The position numbers and the translations under genes are program-made. From the NCBI RefSeq assembly GCF_000619825.1, contig NZ_JHUW01000006.1, forward strand, positions 434,001 to 498,000: DNA of 64,000 nt, written 5' to 3'. Of the stretch, positions 36,297-45,149 are shown in pieces; within the stretch, counting starts at the first letter, position 1; each line of letters begins with the position of its first letter. The notes under the pieces were generated by a model. The model was not told the origin of the DNA. It saw only the letters and a list, made by a program, of their open reading frames with translations, and made no database searches. Origin of the DNA: Prevotella sp. MA2016. GTDB taxonomy: Bacteria > Bacteroidota > Bacteroidia > Bacteroidales > Bacteroidaceae.

Positions 36297-38118
36297 ATGA
36301 AGAACTTATTATCATTATTTATATTAGTGACAGTGTCACTGGCTGGTCGGGCTCAGGCGTTACAGCTCAACGCCCGTGAGTATTTTGAACGCCAAGGTGT
36401 GAATGTGCTGGTGTACAGTAATAATTTCAATGGCGGATTTAACGACGAGAAGCCCCGCCAGTTTAAAGGCTTTAAGACCTACGACGACCGCGGAACAGCA
36501 CGTTTTGTTGATCCGCTGCCTATTGAGACCGCTCATCATATCACGCTGGCTACTGATCAGGCCGATCGTATGGTCAGCATCAGCAGCGATGCCGAGTTGA
36601 AGCTCTATGATGGTCGTATTCTGGCTCAGAATGGTTGGTATGTGCTTCGTAGCGTGTTGCCTGCCAATCAGACGGGAAAGGTGCTCTCGTGGACTGTTGA
36701 ACCCCATGCTATTCCAGGTTGGATTCGTGAACCTAACATCGGTTTCTCACAAGTGGGTTACGTTCCTGAGCAGCCTAAGGTAGCTGTCATCGAGCTTGAT
36801 AAGAACGACCAGCCTCAGGCCACCGCTTCGCTCATGCGCATCCTGGCAGATGGTACTGCCGAGGAGGCCTTCGTCGGAGCTGTTAATAACTGGGGGCCTT
36901 ATTATAAATATAATTATGTGAAGTTCGACTTCACTTCTGTCACCACACCTGGTGTCTATTATATTCAGTATGGTGCCACCCGCTCCAATGATTTCCTGAT
37001 TGATGAGCATGTGTATGACCAGATTACCGATGCCACCACCGATGTGTGGGTGCCTATCCGTATGAACCACATGTATGTGAACGAGGGTTACCGCACCTGG
37101 CATGGTGAACCCTTCAAGGAAGGTTATCTGCAGGCCCCTGAGAGCGATCATTTCGATTTGCACCGTCAGGGTGCCACTACCGACACCAAGTATAAGCCTC
37201 TGGAACTGATTCCTGGTTTGAATGTAGGTGGCTTCTTTGATGCAGGCGACTTTGATATAGAGACCGGTTCTAACATCAATGTGGTGCAGAACTTTATCCG
37301 TACATGGGAACTCTTCAAGCCCCAGCGCGATGTCACCTTTGTGAGTCAGCAGCAGCGTTATGTGGATCTGCATCGTCCTGATGGCGTGCCCGATATCCTG
37401 CAGTTTATCGAGCATGGCACCCTTAATCTGGTGGCTCAGGCTGAGCAGATTGGTCACATGGCATCCACACTCTCTAACTCGGTGCTCGACAACTACCATC
37501 ACTTGGGTGATGCCGCTTCCATTACCGATGGACTGCACTACGATCCTAGTTTGAAACCTTACGAGGTGTCGGCTGATGGCAAGCGTAGTGGTACACCCGA
37601 TGATATGTGGGCCTTTACCACCCGTAGTCCGCGTCTGGACCAGCAGGCTGCCACCATGTTTGCTGCTGCCAGCAAAGCGCTGAAGGGGTATAACGATGAT
37701 CTGGCTGCCCGTGCTCTGGCTCAATCCAAACGTCTGAAGCAGGAGGCTGATGCCCTGATGAACAAGATAGCTGCCGACCGTCAGATGGAGGCCGACTTCA
37801 GTTGGCTTGGCAGTGGTGAGCAAGGATGAGGTCTATCGTGTCAGCAATTGGCTCTACGGCTGTCACCCCTATCACAACTATTCGTTTGTGGCTGTTGTAG
37901 GTGCAGCCCGTCCAAAACAGGTGTTCTATGGCAATAACCGCGCCGATTTTTCATTCATTCCAGGCAATGTGGCTCCAGGTCTGTTGTTCCGTCAGCCCGA
38001 CCACTTTGAGAACTATGATGATTGGCCCTTCCTCTGGGGACAGAACGAAGGTACCATCGCTGGCAACACCCAGTACGTCATCTTTGGTTCTTCCTTTAAG
38101 AATATAGTTACTAAATAA
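36297..38118 (+). pseudogene. GH9 endoglucanase-like gene, frameshifted and probably internally deleted
   Basis: The first part (36297-37829, 510 codons) has a signal peptide (MKNLLSLFILVTVSLAG), an N-terminal Ig-like cellulase domain (IGFSQVGYVPEQPKVAVIE at about 143) and the first half of a GH9 barrel with the base region GGFFDAGDFDIETG. It stops at TGA 37829. The C-terminal end of the same family continues in another frame, from about 37807 to 38118 (VSNWLYGCHPYHNYSFV ... WGQNEGTIAGNTQYV), the latter resembling the GH9 acid-Glu region. Together they give about 605 residues where Ig-GH9 proteins of this type usually exceed 750, so sequence appears lost at the junction as well. A sequencing or assembly error is the alternative. 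Confidence 0.7.
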
Positions 38119-38128
38119 TAATTAATAA

Positions 38129-41035
38129 ATGATGTTTCAATACAAAAAACTATTCTTTTTTACTTTATTTTTATGCTTTACTATCCTCAGTATCCAGGCT
38201 CAGCCTGATACTGAGGACCGTAAGTTGACGATACGAGGTCAGCTTCGTGATGCCGAACTTAAGGAACCGATGGTTCAGGCTACTATTCAGTTGTTTTCAG
38301 CCTCAGATAGCACTTTCGTAGGAGGCACAGTTAGTAATGATAAAGGTAATTTTTATCTCACAGCCCCTTCCAGTGGCACCTATCGTCTGAAGATATCCTC
38401 GGTGGGTTATCAGACCATCGATCGTGAGATAACTCTGCGACGCAATGTCAATCAGGATTTAGGCAACCTGCTGATGGAGACCGAGAGTATCATGCTGCGT
38501 GAGGCAGTTGTCACCGGTCGTGCAGCTCAAGTGATTGTTAAGAAGGATACACTTGTCTATAACCCTGAAGCTTATCGTACGCCAGAAGGATCGCCTATCG
38601 AAGAGTTGATTAAGCGTATCCCTGGTGCCGAGGTGGATGAAGAAGGCAACATCACCATCAACGGTAAGCAGGTGAAGAAGATCCTGCTGGATGGTAAGGA
38701 GTTTATGCTAGGTGATGTAGAAACAGCCTTGAAGAACATCCCTGTGAACATCATCCAGAACATGAAGTTCTACGACCAGCAGAGCGATGAGTCGCGTATC
38801 ACTGGTATCGAGGATGGTGAGAAGGAAACCGTGCTCGACTTCTCTATTAAGAAAGGTATGAACCGTGGCTACATGACCAATCTTGACTTGGGTGGCGGTA
38901 CGAAGCACCGCTATGCCTCGCGAGGTATGGGTAGCAGTTTTACCGATAAGACACGCTTTGTGCTGCTGGGCAACTTTAATAACAAGGAAGAGAATGCGGG
39001 CTGGTGGAATCGTCGTGGTCTGAACTCACGCAAGATGCTGGGCACCAACTTCAACTATGATGATAATGATAAATTGAAGATTGATGCAAGTGTGCGTTGG
39101 AATCACCGTGGTGGCGACAACCAGACTGAGAATGCCAAGGAGGAATTCTACAGTCAGAGCAGCACCTTCTCTAACACCCTCACTGCCAACTACACCCGTA
39201 GCGACAACTGGTGGGGTAACATGCGTTTTGAGTGGAAGCCCGACAGTCTGACTAATATCCTGGTGCGTGCCAATGGTAGCTACGGCACCAACGATGGCAC
39301 CACACAGTCGCTGGCTGCCACCTTCGATGCCGACCCTTATCTCTATGCTACCGACCCGCTGAACCAGCTCTCGCAGTTGGATAGCTATATCATCAACCAG
39401 AATGTGAATGCCAGTCTTACCTATGGCGAGAACAAGAATGCCTGGGCCATGCTGCAACTCTATCGCCGTTTGAATCCTCGCGGTCGCAATATCATCCTGC
39501 GTGTAGAGGGTAGTGCCGGCGATAGCGAGAACAAGAGTGTGAGCGATAATGAGGTGCACCTCTTCCGTCAGCAGGACCAGTATGGCAACGACTCAACCTA
39601 TTTCACGGCCCGCTACAACACCACGCCTACCGACAACTATGGTTACGTATTGCGCACATCATACAGCGAGCCACTGTGGAAGGGTGCCCACCTGCAGCTG
39701 AGCTATGAACTGCGCTACAGTCAGAACAAGAGCGACCGTCTTACTTACGACTTTAGGAGTCTGCCGCAGAATATCTTTGCCGGCATCATCCCCGAATATC
39801 GCAATTGGGACCCCTGGCTGCACAGCGTGTATAACACCCTCGACGACTATCTGGATCGCGACCTGAGCCGCTATTCCGAGTATAAGAACTATACCCACAA
39901 CGTGCGCTTGAACCTGCGCCACCGTGTGGAGAAGTATGATTATAACCTCGGCTTCCTGGTTCAGCCCCAGCACTCTAACTTTATACAGGACTATCGTGGT
40001 GTATATGTAGATACCGTGCGCAATGTCACCAATCTCACGCCAACATTTGACTTTCATTATAAATTCAGTGATCAGAGCAACCTGTGGCTTCATTATCGTG
40101 GTGACACCCGTCAGCCAGAGATGACACAGTTGCTCGACATTACTGACGACTCTAATCCTCTCTACATCACACAGGGTAACCCCGGATTGAAGCCGCAGTT
40201 CACCAGCTCGCTCAATGGTTATTACAATAACTATATTGTGCGCCATAAGCGTTCTATCGTGGTGTATGCCAACTATCGTCACATCCGTAATGCCATCTCT
40301 AACCTGGTGCGCTATAACCCCACCACAGGTGGAAGCATCACCCGACCAGAGAATATCAATGGCAACTGGAATATGAATGCCGGCTTTACCTTTAATACCG
40401 CCATCGACACCACTGCCCATTGGAATGTAGGCACCGACTCGCGCGTGCGTTATAATAACTATGTGAGCTATGTGGCTCAAGACAAAGCCGATGCCGCCAA
40501 GAACACCACACGTACCACCAACCTCATTGAGCGCGTCTCGATGGGCTACCGCAATGATTGGTTGGAAGTAACGCTCGACGGTCTGCTCAACTACCAGCAC
40601 TCGCGCAACGAGTTGCAGCCAACGGCCAACCTCGACACCTGGCAGTTTAACTATGGTGGACAGTTCCTGGTGCGCCTGCCGCTCGAGGTAGAGCTCAGCA
40701 TGAACTTGCATGAGCGCAGTCGTCGTGGCTATAACGACGAGTCGATGAACACCAACGAGCTGATCTGGAATGGTCAGGTGTCAAAGGCCTTCCTGAAGAG
40801 TAAGTCGCTCATCGTGGCCCTGAACTTCTACGATCTGCTTAGTCAGCAGAGCAACTACGAGCGCTGGGTGAATGCCTCAGGTCGTAGTGATACCCGCTTC
40901 AACAGTGTCAACTCCTACGCTATGCTCCATGTGCGCTACCGCCTGAATATGTTTGGTGGAAAAGTGGATACCGAAGGCCGTTACGACAAGAAGTGGGGCG
41001 GCCATGACAACCGCAACCGCGGCTGGCGCCGATAA
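38129..41035 (+). CDS. Outer-membrane beta-barrel protein, TonB-receptor-like (OMP_b-brl_3 type)
   Basis: 968 residues. Signal peptide to about residue 24 (SIQAQ), then a carboxypeptidase-regulatory-like sandwich (about 31-115), a plug-like region (VKKDTLVYNPEAYRTPEGSPIEELIKRIPGAEV ..., named here only by its start DTLVYNPEAYRTPEGSP) and a long barrel rich in aromatic/Asn alternation to the end. No SusD partner follows, unlike SusC-type receptors. It could take up a small ligand or help envelope functions; the substrate is unknown. Starts 10 bases after the broken GH9 gene; ends in a strong terminator. ATG 38132 is an equally good start. Confidence 0.82.
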   Translation: MMFQYKKLFFFTLFLCFTILSIQAQPDTEDRKLTIRGQLRDAELKEPMVQATIQLFSASDSTFVGGTVSNDKGNFYLTAPSSGTYRLKISSVGYQTIDREITLRRNVNQDLGNLLMETESIMLREAVVTGRAAQVIVKKDTLVYNPEAYRTPEGSPIEELIKRIPGAEVDEEGNITINGKQVKKILLDGKEFMLGDVETALKNIPVNIIQNMKFYDQQSDESRITGIEDGEKETVLDFSIKKGMNRGYMTNLDLGGGTKHRYASRGMGSSFTDKTRFVLLGNFNNKEENAGWWNRRGLNSRKMLGTNFNYDDNDKLKIDASVRWNHRGGDNQTENAKEEFYSQSSTFSNTLTANYTRSDNWWGNMRFEWKPDSLTNILVRANGSYGTNDGTTQSLAATFDADPYLYATDPLNQLSQLDSYIINQNVNASLTYGENKNAWAMLQLYRRLNPRGRNIILRVEGSAGDSENKSVSDNEVHLFRQQDQYGNDSTYFTARYNTTPTDNYGYVLRTSYSEPLWKGAHLQLSYELRYSQNKSDRLTYDFRSLPQNIFAGIIPEYRNWDPWLHSVYNTLDDYLDRDLSRYSEYKNYTHNVRLNLRHRVEKYDYNLGFLVQPQHSNFIQDYRGVYVDTVRNVTNLTPTFDFHYKFSDQSNLWLHYRGDTRQPEMTQLLDITDDSNPLYITQGNPGLKPQFTSSLNGYYNNYIVRHKRSIVVYANYRHIRNAISNLVRYNPTTGGSITRPENINGNWNMNAGFTFNTAIDTTAHWNVGTDSRVRYNNYVSYVAQDKADAAKNTTRTTNLIERVSMGYRNDWLEVTLDGLLNYQHSRNELQPTANLDTWQFNYGGQFLVRLPLEVELSMNLHERSRRGYNDESMNTNELIWNGQVSKAFLKSKSLIVALNFYDLLSQQSNYERWVNASGRSDTRFNSVNSYAMLHVRYRLNMFGGKVDTEGRYDKKWGGHDNRNRGWRR

Positions 41036-41062
41036 GTAATCATTTGTGAGTAAAAACGATAG

Positions 41063-41099
41063 AAAAACTGCAATTTTTTTCCAAATTGCAGTTTTTTTT
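41063..41099 (+). terminator. Rho-independent terminator after the barrel gene
   Basis: 14-bp stem (41063-41076 with 41083-41096, AAAAACTGCAATTT) with a six-base loop and a run of eight T residues. Close to the following promoter. Confidence 0.85.
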
Positions 41100-41117
41100 A
41101 TCATTGTGGGAATAATA

Positions 41118-41149
41118 TTTGGCTATTTCGGTGATTTTTGTTTCCTTTG
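41118..41149 (+). promoter_or_regulatory. Promoter of the kinase-AraC/pdxST operon
   Basis: TTTG (41118-41121), 20-base spacer, TTCCTTTG (41142-41149, one change from TAnnTTTG). The ATG at 41155 is 6 bases further, so the mRNA may have almost no leader. Confidence 0.55.
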
Positions 41150-41154
41150 CACAC

Positions 41155-42045
41155 ATGAAAACGATACTTACGATAACAGGTAGCGACGGCACAGGTGGTT
41201 CGGGTGTACAGGCCGACATCCGACTTATCAGTGCACTGGGTGGTGTGGCCGCATCAGCCATTACGTCGATCACCGTGCAGAACACCCTGGGTATTCAGGA
41301 GTTCCACGACCTGCCTGCATCAGTAGTACGTCAACAGGTTGAGGCTATCATCAACGACCTGCAGCCACAAATCGTCAAGATAGGTCTGCTGCGCCGTATC
41401 GATGTGGTGGATATGCTGGCCGATGTGTTGAAGCGCTATAAGCCTTGTCATATCATCTATGCCCCCGTGCTCACTTCTACCCGTGGCGAGCAGCTGGTAG
41501 AGCCCCGTGTCTATGAGGCTATCCAGCGCCTGATTATCCCCCTGTGCACCATTGTGCTGGCACCTACCGACCTGCCTATCGGACCGCGTCGTCATGGTGC
41601 AGCCAACCAGCTTGGTTCTGCGCTGGCCTATTATCTCAGTCTCGACGAGAAGGTGAGTGATGCCATGCTGCATGCACAGACCTATCTGAAGCAGTTGCCT
41701 GCCGACTATGCCGATGGTAACACGCGCAGCGAAGAGCTCTACAATCAGTTTCTTGATGCTGTGGAGCACTATTACAACCGCTATGCCGATGTGGCTTTCT
41801 ATGCCGAGCAGCTCAACGTCAGTGCGCGTTATCTGGCTCAGGTCACCCGACAGATAGCCGGTCGTTCGCCAAAGGCCATCATCGATGAGCGCATCACCAC
41901 AGAGATTGTGAAGCTTATCACTACCACCAATAAACCGCTGAAAGACGTGGCCCAGTCGCTGGGTTTCTCCTCGCAAGCCCATCTGTCGCGCTTCTTCAAG
42001 AAGCGAAGAGGGGTTTCTCCTACTGAATTTCAACATAAAAAATAA
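41155..42045 (+). CDS. ThiD/pyridoxal-kinase-like domain fused to an AraC-type DNA-binding domain
   Basis: 296 residues. Residues 1-about 185 are a phosphomethylpyrimidine/pyridoxal kinase fold: [40 protein letters not shown]. The segment after about residue 140 is shortened by roughly 75 residues against ThiD/PdxK, and the catalytic GTGC loop is replaced ([13 protein letters not shown]), so phosphotransfer is unlikely. Residues about 195-296 are a two-helix-turn-helix AraC domain ([47 protein letters not shown]). It starts the operon with pdxS (8-base gap) and pdxT. I infer a regulator that binds a B6 vitamer or a pyrimidine through the dead kinase pocket and controls PLP synthesis. The start at 41155 is set by the promoter. 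Confidence 0.85.
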   Translation: MKTILTITGSDGTGGSGVQADIRLISALGGVAASAITSITVQNTLGIQEFHDLPASVVRQQVEAIINDLQPQIVKIGLLRRIDVVDMLADVLKRYKPCHIIYAPVLTSTRGEQLVEPRVYEAIQRLIIPLCTIVLAPTDLPIGPRRHGAANQLGSALAYYLSLDEKVSDAMLHAQTYLKQLPADYADGNTRSEELYNQFLDAVEHYYNRYADVAFYAEQLNVSARYLAQVTRQIAGRSPKAIIDERITTEIVKLITTTNKPLKDVAQSLGFSSQAHLSRFFKKRRGVSPTEFQHKK

Positions 42046-42053
42046 TATATAAA

Positions 42054-42929
42054 ATGACAAACGAAAGACAAGCGTTAAACCGCCAGTTAGCTCAGATGCT
42101 GAAGGGTGGTGTTATCATGGACGTGACTACTCCCGAGCAGGCCAAGATAGCCGAAGAGGCTGGTGCCTGCGCAGTAATGGCCCTCGAACGTATCCCTGCC
42201 GACATACGTGCAGCAGGTGGTGTGAGTCGTATGAGCGACCCTAAGATGATACGTGGTATCCAGGAGGCTGTCAGCATCCCAGTGATGGCAAAGTGCCGTA
42301 TCGGTCATATTGCCGAGGCTCAGATTCTGCAGGCTATCGAGATTGACTATATCGATGAGAGTGAGGTGCTCTCGCCTGCCGATAACATCTATCACATCGA
42401 CAAAACCAAGTTTGATGTACCTTTCGTGTGTGGTGCCAAGAACCTGGGTGAGGCCCTGCGCCGTATTGCCGAGGGTGCCACAATGATTCGTACCAAGGGT
42501 GAGCCAGGTACAGGTGATGTGGTACAGGCCGTGAGTCACATGCGCTTGATGCAGAGCGAGATCCGTCGTCTGGTTTCAATGAGCGAGGATGAGCTCTTCG
42601 AGGCTGCCAAGCAGTTGCAGGCCCCTTACGAGCTGGTGAAGTTCGTGCACGAGAATGGCAAACTGCCTGTAGTTAACTTTGCTGCAGGTGGTGTGGCTAC
42701 CCCTGCCGACGCTGCGCTGATGATGCAGTTGGGTGCCGAGGGTGTGTTCGTAGGTAGCGGCATCTTCAAGAGTGGCAACCCAGCCAAGCGTGCTGCCGCC
42801 ATCGTACAGGCTGTGACCAACTATCAGGATGCCAAGTTGCTGGCCGAACTCAGTGAGGATCTTGGTGAGGCTATGGTGGGTATCAACGAGCACGAGATTG
42901 AACTCTTAATGGCCGAGCGCGGTAAATAA
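42054..42929 (+). CDS. pdxS: Pyridoxal 5'-phosphate synthase subunit PdxS
   Basis: 291-residue TIM barrel that builds PLP from ribose-5-P, glyceraldehyde-3-P and ammonia supplied by PdxT. Conserved stretches: [70 protein letters not shown] and GEPGTGDVV; the catalytic lysines lie in VMAKCRIGH and in the MIRTKGEPG region. Normal length. Middle gene of the operon. Confidence 0.97.
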   Translation: MTNERQALNRQLAQMLKGGVIMDVTTPEQAKIAEEAGACAVMALERIPADIRAAGGVSRMSDPKMIRGIQEAVSIPVMAKCRIGHIAEAQILQAIEIDYIDESEVLSPADNIYHIDKTKFDVPFVCGAKNLGEALRRIAEGATMIRTKGEPGTGDVVQAVSHMRLMQSEIRRLVSMSEDELFEAAKQLQAPYELVKFVHENGKLPVVNFAAGGVATPADAALMMQLGAEGVFVGSGIFKSGNPAKRAAAIVQAVTNYQDAKLLAELSEDLGEAMVGINEHEIELLMAERGK

Positions 42930-42940
42930 GAATTGAAGTA

Positions 42941-43489
42941 ATGAGAATTGCTGTGTTGGCTCTGCAAGGGGCATTTATAGAGCACGAGCAGGTGCTGCAG
43001 CGCTTAGGTGCTGAGACGGTGGAGATCCGTCAGCTGCGCGACTGGCAGGCTGGTCCCTACGATGCACTGGTACTGCCTGGTGGCGAAAGCACTGTGCAGA
43101 TGCGTCTGCTCAGGGAGCTGGGCTTGCTGGAGCCTATCCGTCAGGCCATTGCCGGCGGTCTGCCCGTGTTGGGCACCTGTGCTGGCATGATTCTGCTCTC
43201 CAATGGTTATCTGGGTACGATGGACATCCGTGTGCGCCGTAACGCCTATGGTCGTCAGTTGGGCAGTTTCCATACTGTGGGTGCTGTTGATGGCATAGGT
43301 ACCGATGTGCCGATGACCTTTATCCGTGCACCATATATCGAAGAGGTGCTGTCGGCCGACTGTCGGGCGATAGCCGAAGTAGATGGCCATATCGTTGCTG
43401 CTCGTCAGGGGCATCAGATTGCCACCGCTTTCCATCCCGAACTCGATGATGACACCCGTCTGCACCAGTTGCTGATATCACTGTGTTGA
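42941..43489 (+). CDS. pdxT: Pyridoxal 5'-phosphate synthase glutaminase subunit PdxT
   Basis: 182-residue class I glutamine amidotransferase delivering ammonia to PdxS. Motifs: VLALQGAFIEHEQVL at the N-terminus, LPGGEST, catalytic Cys in LGTCAGM, and the His-Glu pair in FHPELDDD. Starts 11 bases after pdxS; followed by hairpins that end the operon. Confidence 0.96.
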   Translation: MRIAVLALQGAFIEHEQVLQRLGAETVEIRQLRDWQAGPYDALVLPGGESTVQMRLLRELGLLEPIRQAIAGGLPVLGTCAGMILLSNGYLGTMDIRVRRNAYGRQLGSFHTVGAVDGIGTDVPMTFIRAPYIEEVLSADCRAIAEVDGHIVAARQGHQIATAFHPELDDDTRLHQLLISLC

Positions 43490-43538
43490 TGGATACTAAT
43501 AGCAGCTTCGCTTGACGAAGAAGTCTGTTGAAATAAGA

Positions 43539-43568
43539 ATCGGTGCGACTCGTAAGAGCCGCACCGAT
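43539..43568 (+). terminator. Hairpin terminator after pdxT
   Basis: A 13-position stem with one mismatch (43539-43551 with 43556-43568, outer ATCGGTGCG/CGCACCGAT) and a four-base loop GTAA, followed by CTCCCTTTTAAGGGA, itself a small hairpin. A third short hairpin CTTCG/CGAAG lies at about 43506-43520. It lies between the convergent pdxT and mutarotase genes. Confidence 0.6.
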
Positions 43569-43610
43569 CTCCCTTTTAAGGGAACTTCATTAGTAGTTGT
43601 TAGTAAGATG

Positions 43611-44000
43611 TCATTCATACAAGTGGAACATGCGCTCCATGAGCTGCCACTTCTCATTGGAAGTGCAATCAGGCCTACAAGCCTGAAACATGGACACATA
43701 AGCCTCCCATTCTTCCTGACGGGGCAGCGTGGCCAGTCGGGCCATGGCAGAGCCCCAGTCGAAATCGAGTGGCGTCTCTACGATCATAAACAGGCGATTG
43801 CCGAGAATGTATATCTCCATCTCGAGGATGCCTACCGAGCGGATACCCTGCATAATCTCAGGCCAAACCTTCAGGCGGCTATGGGCCTCCTTGTATTTGG
43901 CAATCAGCTCGGGGTCATCTTTCAGATCTAGGGTTTGGCAGTACCGTTTGGTGGGCATGCCGTGCTCCTTGCACTTATAGCCTGAAACAATCTCGCTCAT
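43611..44000 (-). CDS. L-rhamnose mutarotase-like protein (RhaM/DUF718)
   Basis: 129 residues. From about residue 15 the protein matches the RhaM family: RYCQTLDLKDDPELIAKYKEAH, VGILEMEIYILGNRLFMIVET, PRQEEWEAYVSMFQ and the C-terminal EKWQLMERMFHLYE. The family interconverts the anomers of L-rhamnose or L-fucose. The first 14 residues (with two Cys/Lys-rich turns) extend beyond the usual start; an inner ATG at 43958 is possible. No rhamnose catabolic genes are adjacent; an AraC-type gene is divergent. Confidence 0.85.
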   Translation of the reverse strand: MSEIVSGYKCKEHGMPTKRYCQTLDLKDDPELIAKYKEAHSRLKVWPEIMQGIRSVGILEMEIYILGNRLFMIVETPLDFDWGSAMARLATLPRQEEWEAYVSMFQACRPDCTSNEKWQLMERMFHLYE

Positions 44001-44028
44001 TTATCGTAGCCTTTTTTAATTTCGAGCG

Positions 44029-44036
44029 CAAAGGTA
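44029..44036 (-). promoter_or_regulatory. Candidate -7 box for the mutarotase gene
   Basis: TACCTTTG on the minus strand, 28 bases before the ATG at 44000. No clear -33 box. Confidence 0.5.
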
Positions 44037-44249
44037 GCCATTATTTTTCAAACAAGATTGATATTCATCAATTATTTTGGGCTCTTTATCGGTAGAAAAG
44101 GGAAAAAAGTTAATTTTGATTTAGATTGGTAGGATTTTATCGATATTTTATGGCTTTATTTCGAACGATCATTTAATAAATGAACCAAAATGTTGCATAA
44201 TATAAAAAAAGGTGGTTATTTTGTACAGTGAACAACATGACAACAAATT
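44037..44249. other. AT-rich divergent intergenic region
   Basis: About 210 bases of AT-rich DNA between the mutarotase and AraC genes. A TATTTTG-like -7 box lies at 44217-44223 in front of the AraC gene, with TTG at 44193-44195. No gene, tRNA or clear palindrome seen; it probably holds binding sites for the AraC regulator. Confidence 0.4.
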
Positions 44250-45107
44250 ATGAACTATCCTATAGATAAACTTCACTTGCTAACACTCAATGTCGGGTTG
44301 GCCGAAAACTACTCCGACTGGAACTGGAAAAACGTGCGCAGTCCGTTTGCACGCTTGTATTACGTCACCGAGGGCACTGCACAGTTAGAGCTGCCATCGG
44401 GCATCATCACGCTGCGCCCCCATCATCTCTACTTTATTCCTGCCTACACCCAGCACAGCTATATCTGTCATGCACCGTTTTCGCACTATTATATCCATAT
44501 CTACGAGGAAGACCAGAATGACGGCAGTATGCTCGACGAATGGGATTTTCCCGTTGAAGTGAAAGCCGTCAACGGCGATCTGGACCTGGTGAAACGCCTT
44601 TGCTTCGTGAACCCCTTCCTGAAGTTGCGACAGACCGACCCTGGGGTGTATGATAATCACCAGACGCTGATGAGCAATATCGAACTGAACCAGCGGCGCC
44701 CCTTCTGCGACAAGGTTGAATCGCGAGGCATCCTCTATATCCTCATGTCGCGCTTCTTGAAGCATGCCACACCTAAGGCCGACGTACGCGACAACCGCAT
44801 ACAGGTGTCGCTCAGCTATATACGTAAGCACCTGGGTAGCAAGCTTGAAATCGACGAACTGGCCGAGATGACCAATATGTCGAAAGACTACTATATACGA
44901 CTGTTTAAGCAGGAGACGGGTGAAACCCCCAATGTGTATATCACCAAGCGCAAACTGGAGAAAGCCGAACTCTCGCTGGTGACAACCCGTTTGCCTATCA
45001 AGCGCATTGCCGACTCGTTGGGGTATGATGATTACTCCTATTTCAACCGCATCTTCAAGAAGAATTCGGGCATGACACCCATGCAATATCGCAAAAAATC
45101 CATATAA
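44250..45107 (+). CDS. AraC-family regulator with cupin sensor domain
   Basis: 285 residues. N-terminal cupin-type ligand domain (about 20-100: LYYVTEGTAQLELPSG, ITLRPHHLYFIPA) and C-terminal AraC domain (about 185-283) with ELAEMTNMSKDYYIRLFKQETGETP and IADSLGYDDYSYFNRIFKKNSGMTPMQYR. Such proteins sense a sugar and activate its catabolic genes; divergence from the mutarotase gene suggests rhamnose or fucose, which is inference. The downstream hemN promoter begins just after its end. Confidence 0.88.
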   Translation: MNYPIDKLHLLTLNVGLAENYSDWNWKNVRSPFARLYYVTEGTAQLELPSGIITLRPHHLYFIPAYTQHSYICHAPFSHYYIHIYEEDQNDGSMLDEWDFPVEVKAVNGDLDLVKRLCFVNPFLKLRQTDPGVYDNHQTLMSNIELNQRRPFCDKVESRGILYILMSRFLKHATPKADVRDNRIQVSLSYIRKHLGSKLEIDELAEMTNMSKDYYIRLFKQETGETPNVYITKRKLEKAELSLVTTRLPIKRIADSLGYDDYSYFNRIFKKNSGMTPMQYRKKSI

Positions 45108-45113
45108 GTATGG

Positions 45114-45145
45114 ATTGGTTATTTGAAAAAAAAGTAGTACCTTTG
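45114..45145 (+). promoter_or_regulatory. Promoter of hemN
   Basis: ATTG (45114-45117), 20-base spacer, TACCTTTG (45138-45145). The hemN ATG is at 45150, only 5 bases after the box, which predicts a leaderless or nearly leaderless mRNA. Confidence 0.65.
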
Positions 45146-45149
45146 CACC

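Noticed and set aside
37807..38118. A separate small gene starting at a TTG
   Set aside because: Its translation reads as the C-terminus of the preceding GH9 gene and it has no start signal; annotated as part of the broken gene.
39659..40711. 350-codon minus-strand frame inside the beta-barrel gene
   Set aside because: Antisense to a clear outer-membrane protein; the composition (Ile/Val/His-rich) is typical of shadow frames here.
38129..41035. SusC-type receptor of a polysaccharide utilisation locus
   Set aside because: No SusD gene follows, and the plug and barrel look more like the OMP_b-brl_3 type than SusC.
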